Part shown: piece by piece, positions 59,318-64,000 of the stretch
Layout of the letters: every line of letters starts with the position of its first letter
Numbering within the stretch: position 1 is the stretch's first letter
Assembly: GCA_014925825.1 (NCBI GenBank)
Contig: JACGCK010000103.1
Span: forward strand, 1 to 64,000
Origin: Pholiota molesta
Taxonomy: Eukaryota > Basidiomycota > Agaricomycetes > Agaricales > Strophariaceae
Direction of reading: 5' to 3'
Length of the DNA: 64,000 bases
Program-made: the position numbers and the translations under genes
The notes under the pieces: generated by a model
Seen by the model: only the letters and a program-made list of their open reading frames with translations
Databases searched by the model: none
Told to the model about the DNA's origin: nothing

Positions 59318-60004
59318 TCAGTTCAAATTGACTCCGTCCAGGATATAAGCAAATGGGTCTGGCGTCGCTGGGTTGGGCGTGTATTCCGCGGCAATCTTCG
59401 CCCACCCCACCACCACAGGATCAAAGTGCACCCTCGCAAACTCCGCCGCGAGGTCGAGCCCCGCTGTGATGCCCGCCGAGCTCCACACCCGCCCATCGAC
59501 GTGCCAGCGCTCATCCCCAACCCACGTGACGTTCTTGTACAGCGTCCCCGTATCGACCGCCATCTTCAGCGCGTACTTGTTGCTGCACACGCTCAGGCCG
59601 TCGAGGACCCCGGTCGGCGCGATCGCCATGGAGCCCGTGCACACCGTGAGCAGCGCCTTGAAGCCGTCGGCCGCGAGGGTCTTGCTCAGGAACTCGGCGG
59701 TCCCGGCGGGGAGCGGGCCGGTGAGGTTGGTGCCCGGGACGAGGAGGTAGTCCAGCGCGGGGGCGTCGGCGTAGGTGTTTGTGGGGATTCCGGCGGGGCC
59801 GGACGTGGCCTGGACGGGCGTGAGGTCGTGCGAGATGTAGTGCCAATCGATGATCGGCGCCTTGGCGATGGTGGCGTTGTCGAGGTTCATGACTCTCATG
59901 GCGGTCTGGGTGTGGGTGGTCAAAAAGTCCACTGGGCCAGCGGCGTCGAGAAACTGGTAGGTGGGCAGGAGAAGGACGCCGAAATGGATTGCGCTTGGCC
60001 ACAT
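59318..60004 (-). CDS. DJ-1/PfpI (class I glutamine-amidotransferase-like) family protein
   Basis: A cytosolic flavodoxin-fold protein. Members act as isonitrile hydratases, glyoxalase III-like or deglycase enzymes, or chaperones; the substrate here is unknown. A single exon of 228 residues from ATG at 60004. It opens with IHFGVLLLPTYQFLDAAGPV, the family N-terminal strand with the conserved acid at about residue 20. The nucleophile elbow is LLTVCTGSMAIAPTGVLDG, with the reactive cysteine at residue 122. The segments DERWHVDGRVWSSAGITAGL and the C-terminal TPNPATPDPFAYILDGVNLN are also typical of fungal members. Length is normal and no frame break is seen. The gene is more GC-rich than its flanks and sits between two copies of a direct segmental duplication. 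Confidence 0.85.
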   Translation of the reverse strand: MWPSAIHFGVLLLPTYQFLDAAGPVDFLTTHTQTAMRVMNLDNATIAKAPIIDWHYISHDLTPVQATSGPAGIPTNTYADAPALDYLLVPGTNLTGPLPAGTAEFLSKTLAADGFKALLTVCTGSMAIAPTGVLDGLSVCSNKYALKMAVDTGTLYKNVTWVGDERWHVDGRVWSSAGITAGLDLAAEFARVHFDPVVVGWAKIAAEYTPNPATPDPFAYILDGVNLN

Positions 60005-62024
60005 GTCTGCGATGGCTGATGATTCGATGAATGTGGTGTGTATGTTGATGGTTTTCCAGTCGTGCTTGCTCTGGGTTCTTATGCATTGGACGGAGGGATG
60101 GGTTTCGTTGTTGCTTGGTCAACAGATGGCCATCGACGTGTATTCGTCAGCGCTGCCCAGCAGCAATTTGCCAGCAAAAACAACACTGGATCACTAAACC
60201 TGCGACTCCGAGGGCTTCTAGATCAGCGTCGGCTAGGTAAGTTGATTCCTACCAAGCTGACTATTGGAAAACGATTAATAACCTGCTGGATAATCTTCTT
60301 TGCGATGCGAAGTCATCTTCCTGTTCCCCCGACAATGCTCTGCGGCGCACTCCAGGCTCAGACACGTGACCCCATTGCACCGTTCTTTGCGGGCTCAACA
60401 CCTTCTCGTGGACACTCCAACGCCTATGCCCCATCCATTGGACGTGCTTGTTCAGGCGCCCCGCGCTAGTAGCGACCTTCATCGCGTGCTTCTTGCTGCA
60501 CGGGTGTAGAAGGGTGTAGATGACTGGAAGGAAACAGAGTCAAAGTGCGTGATTCCATCTATCCTTAAACGAATCATTTGACGCTCCAACTAGGCTCTTA
60601 CTTCCTTAGATACGATCGTGCAGCGCTGTCTTTATGCACTGCAGCTCGCCGCGTCCTCTCTCCATAACCCGCCCTGATCAATCTGCGGGTACGTTGACCA
60701 GATAGTTCCATATGCTTATTGCTCTAATCATGTCTCCTGTAGACCACGAACTTTGAACCAAGCTCGATCGACATGGGCGTCAGCACCTGCCCCATGTAGT
60801 TCCTTCGATCGCAGACGACACCGTCAGGAGCTCGCATCCTGTCTGAAGAAGAGGAAGTCGCGCCTTCAGGTCTGCCTTAGATTTTCTTTATTTGCTCATC
60901 AACAGTCACTTAGATTCTTGTACATAGTCATCTATGAAATTTCTCCAATTTCGAGCGCTACTCTTGCCCCCTCCCTATGTACGTGGCACATTCCCGCTGT
61001 ATGTTAATCATTGAGCTGACACCACTGGCGTCTTATTAGTACATGAATTAAACGGACTAGCTTGCTTTCGGCGCGCGCCAACCACCTCGTCGGGCTGTCG
61101 AAGCCCAAGCCTCGAGCTCCATTAGCATACTCATTCACATCCCTTAGCGCCGTTCTTCTTTCCTCATTCGATCGCCCGCGAACCCTGCTAGCGTCTTTGA
61201 CCCTGCGCCGCCTTCCTACCCGGTACTCCACGCCTCTCTCGTGCTCGCAAGTAACCGGAAACGCACTACCAAATCACGGCGTCGCCCTCGTTGACTCGAA
61301 TACCAGCTCTAGATATCTCGCATCGGATCTTCCTTGGCGCTCGCTGAATACTTGTTCTATTGGTATTCTGCGGAACGTACGGGCAGGCTTGACCTCGCGA
61401 ATCCCGCCCGCCTCTGCGCGATCGCAATAAGCAGCACTGCGGCGGCGCAGCGCATGAGCACCCTTGCGAGTCGTGCCGCGCATTCGGGAGCGCACGGCGG
61501 GAGCGCGAAAGGTGGTCCTGGAGATTACGCAGGTTGCGGAGGCGTGACGCGGCAGCTGGTGCGGCGACGGCATTCAATGGACACATGCGCATCCTGGTAG
61601 CTGATAAACGTTTCATATCCGTCCCATGAACCTGAACCACTGAATGACGTAGCATGCTATCCAGCAACTCTCGCGCTGTAGAACTCTCTGTCGTTTTGTT
61701 AGTACACAGTTGTATTTCAATCAATGTTGAGCTTGAGTAGATACGCACTGTCGTTATCCACCTATAGTACTCAAAATTGCGCTCTAGGTCAGAGTGCTCA
61801 CCTTAAAGATCAATGAACGGACCATTTCCAGCTGAGTTGGCAGGCGAGTTCCCGCCAAAAATTACATAACAAACAGCGTGTAAATACCCGGGTCCTCATT
61901 TATTGACCTCAACGCAGCCTCAACGCGTCCACCATCGACAACGCCAGAAAACAAGCACACAACCACAAGCTTGACATCTAGTTGACATCTTAGCCAGCTC
62001 CTCTCATAGGCCTCATCACCAATA
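60005..62024. other. Intergenic, right copy of the duplication and promoter of F-box gene 2
   Basis: 60.0-60.5 kb is upstream of the DJ-1-like gene and holds its promoter; no other gene is seen there. 60504-61100 is the right duplication copy. 61.1-61.6 kb is GC-rich with open frames on both strands but no domain. 61.6-62.0 kb should contain the promoter of the following F-box gene. Confidence 0.45.
60504..61100 (+). repeat. Segmental duplication, right copy
   Basis: Direct partner of 57451-58700, about half as long because internal blocks present on the left are missing. The 160 bp from GGTGTAGAAGGGTGTAGATGA onward is the best-preserved block. Confidence 0.7.
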
Positions 62025-63500
62025 ATGCCATATCATACCGCGCCTGCCTCCACGGGCCCGATCAGCAATGTTCCTTATGAGATCCTCCAGGAAATCTTCA
62101 CACACTGTCTCCCGCGATACCCTCTCCAGCAGAGTCCCCATCGGCGCAAGCCCATGCCTAACGCCATGGCCGCACCAATGCTCCTCTGTCACATCTGTTC
62201 GTCCTGGAGAAAGTACGCACTAGCGTCTGCTACGCTCTGGACACATCTATCGTATAGCCTCACCATTGTAAAGGATTTCTACAGCACCAGCTCTGAATCG
62301 GCGCCCGCGACATATGAGTTCGCTGACCGTGATATTGATTTTCTTCGGTGGTGGAAGAGAAACCAGGGTCAGATCTCTCCGTTTCTTCGCCTCGACGTGG
62401 ATAGATTCGATCACAACCCCAGTGTCACCTTGCACACCCGAAAGCCAAGAGGAAGTAGCGAAGCCTTCCTTCTGGACTATATAACCTCGGCCCAGTATCT
62501 CGACATTAACGTATTCTACTGGCATCTCCTCCGCGACACTCTCCAAGCAGGATATCCGGTTGTCTTTCCGAATCTACATACAGTGCTCGCAGAACTCACA
62601 GCGACCCCTACCAACCCCTTCTACCAGCTCCAGACGCTCCTCCCAGCGTACGCTCTCCCAGCGCTGCGGCGCCTATCCATAAGTAATCAGTATACCCTCC
62701 CCACGCACTTGGTTGCCCTCACCCATCTCCACCTGCACCCCGCAGTCTCCATCGTCATCTGGCACTCCTTCATCCGTGCCCTCCCACACCTCCAGTGGGG
62801 CTGCATCGAGGTCACCCCCAGCCACATACAAGAGCCTATCGCGCAGAGCACCCCACCGCCGCCCCCATACACGCATGTGGCGCTGACAACGCTGTCTCTT
62901 CTCGTGCGCGGCATGTTCGCCCGCACCACGGTGCTCCCGCTCAGCCTGCTGTTCACGGGCCTCCATCTTTCTGCCGTGCGCACGCTCTCACTCGCCGTGC
63001 TGGGCGCGCGCGCATGGGAGAACAGCCGGGCGCTTGCGGAGCTTTACACCGTTCTTAATGCCACGCCGGCGGTAACGACGCTCGCTCTGGAAGAGAAAAA
63101 GATCGTCTTCGACAGCCGCCGTGATATACCTATTGTCCCCCTTCCTACGCTCCGAGACGCAGCGCCGATCTGGCACCACGCCACGGAGCTCGCCCACATC
63201 CAACTCGCCCTGCCCGCCAGGATGCCCACGGGTAACACCGAAGGCGAAGAAGCGCTGCTCCTGCTCGTCCGTAATATTTTCTCCTCCGATAGCGTCTGGT
63301 TGGACCTCCAAAATGACGCCTGTCCGATTCGCGCGGTGACGGTAAGCCACGATGGGCAGCTGCGTGATATCAGCGACCTCACGATGTCGCGTGTTCGGGA
63401 GAGTGCGAGGACAGTGCCGAAGGTGGTCTTTGAGATTACTTCGGAGCTGGCGATTCAGGTGGCCGTGGATGTGCGGAGGGACTGGGGGTCGAGAGTTTGA
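62025..63500 (+). CDS. F-box protein (paralogue 2)
   Basis: A predicted SCF ubiquitin-ligase adaptor. A single exon of 491 codons from ATG at 62025. The F-box is at about residues 13-77: ISNVPYEILQEIFTHCLPR, PMLLCHICSSWRKYALASAT and LWTHLS. The body is leucine-rich: HLVALTHLHLHPAVSIVIWH, LHLSAVRTLSLAVLGA and TPAVTTLALEEKK. It ends VPKVVFEITSELAIQVAVDV. Compared with the protein at 40493, the F-box, the central FFRWWK-like and AFLLDYITSAQYLDI segments (LLEYITSAQYLDI there) and the tail are shared, so the two are clear paralogues of nearly equal length. The conserved tail suggests a constrained C-terminal surface. The substrate is unknown. Confidence 0.85.
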   Translation: MPYHTAPASTGPISNVPYEILQEIFTHCLPRYPLQQSPHRRKPMPNAMAAPMLLCHICSSWRKYALASATLWTHLSYSLTIVKDFYSTSSESAPATYEFADRDIDFLRWWKRNQGQISPFLRLDVDRFDHNPSVTLHTRKPRGSSEAFLLDYITSAQYLDINVFYWHLLRDTLQAGYPVVFPNLHTVLAELTATPTNPFYQLQTLLPAYALPALRRLSISNQYTLPTHLVALTHLHLHPAVSIVIWHSFIRALPHLQWGCIEVTPSHIQEPIAQSTPPPPPYTHVALTTLSLLVRGMFARTTVLPLSLLFTGLHLSAVRTLSLAVLGARAWENSRALAELYTVLNATPAVTTLALEEKKIVFDSRRDIPIVPLPTLRDAAPIWHHATELAHIQLALPARMPTGNTEGEEALLLLVRNIFSSDSVWLDLQNDACPIRAVTVSHDGQLRDISDLTMSRVRESARTVPKVVFEITSELAIQVAVDVRRDWGSRV

Positions 63501-64000
63501 CCATCGTTCCAGAGAGTCGCGATTTATGTACTATACAATTAGGAAATGGCAGGTTTTATCGAATACGTACCTATATGGCAATGCGGGAGTGGAGTATGAT
63601 ATGAATTTGCGCCTCACATTATTATTTTTTAAATCGAGATATAATCTGTCAATGATACGCAACGTGCAGTCAATGATCAGAGACGAATGGCACTTAAATT
63701 GGAAAGGAGAATACAAGCAGGAGGCTGTCATTTCTCGTTCAAATCTTTCTTATTTTTCTGGTAACTGGTTGAAACAAAATCAAGTCATAGGGTCGAAGGA
63801 TAGCTCATAGGTTTAACAAAATATAAACAAGGTATCTATCTACAAAATTCCAATCCAAAACCAATCGAGTTAAGCGTCCCCTGCTTCCTTCAAAATGAGG
63901 TCGGAATTGCACTGATATCTTCGTACACACTCCCAACATTGTGGGTGCCTAAAACTATTCCATCTCTAAGTTCAACATTATTTCGCTATTGGAGATGGTG
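63501..64000 (+). other. 3' flank of F-box gene 2
   Basis: AT-rich; a 152-codon frame overlaps the end of the F-box gene in another phase and is a shadow. It should include the 3' UTR. Nothing else is seen up to the window edge. Confidence 0.5.

Noticed and set aside
59426..60019. + strand frame of 197 codons opposite the DJ-1-like gene
   Set aside because: Shadow: the minus strand carries the complete family motifs including the cysteine elbow.

Overview
The window is nuclear DNA of a filamentous basidiomycete, most probably a mushroom-forming Agaricomycete. The evidence is short introns (mostly 47-85 bp) with GT-AG borders, two GC-rich transcription-factor genes with homopolymeric low-complexity tails, two single-exon F-box proteins of the type expanded in Agaricales, and a conserved hypothetical family (49.0-51.5 kb) that I know only from mushroom genomes. 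No rRNA, functional tRNA, CRISPR, prophage or bacterial-type operon was seen. Most of the sequence is non-coding or decayed; about ten genes can be supported.

Layout. 1-0.9 kb: 3' part of an unknown gene (+). 6.5-8.7 kb: Zn2Cys6 transcription factor (-) in a GC-rich island, with a G-rich 7-bp minisatellite in its third intron. 9-18 kb: gene-poor. 18.3-20.6 kb: eight-exon coiled-coil protein (+), convergent with an Rqt4/TRIP4-type C2HC5 zinc-finger gene (-, 21.1-22.0 kb). 22-29.5 kb: gene-poor, with decayed duplicated modules at 27.4-28.9 kb. 29.5-31.2 kb: GATA zinc-finger factor (+), GC-rich. 31-40 kb: decayed repeats and nothing clear. 40.5-42.0 kb: F-box protein (+), flanked by degenerate units of about 0.7 kb (36.5-37.9 and 42.6-44.3 kb). 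46.9-55.8 kb: three genes head to tail, each invaded by a different terminal-inverted-repeat element. These are a hypothetical gene broken in an exon by a hAT-like element with a perfect 8-bp target duplication, a conserved mushroom-family gene with a 715-bp MITE inside one small intron, and a Zn2Cys6-class regulator (Fungal_trans region, zinc cluster missing) with a 1.55-kb element carrying a tRNA-like module inside an intron. 59.3-60.0 kb: DJ-1/PfpI protein (-), bracketed by a direct segmental duplication. 62.0-63.5 kb: second F-box protein (+), a paralogue of the first.

The genes do not form one pathway. Two features recur. The 47-55 kb block is a preferred landing zone for non-autonomous DNA transposons, two of which sit in introns. 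Several otherwise convincing gene models also need one extra base at a given point (often a homopolymer run) to stay in frame, always in the same direction, which looks like a deletion-biased sequencing or assembly error rather than real decay. Gene models were assembled by eye from splice sites and frame continuity. Family assignments rest on motifs I recognise, not on any search.
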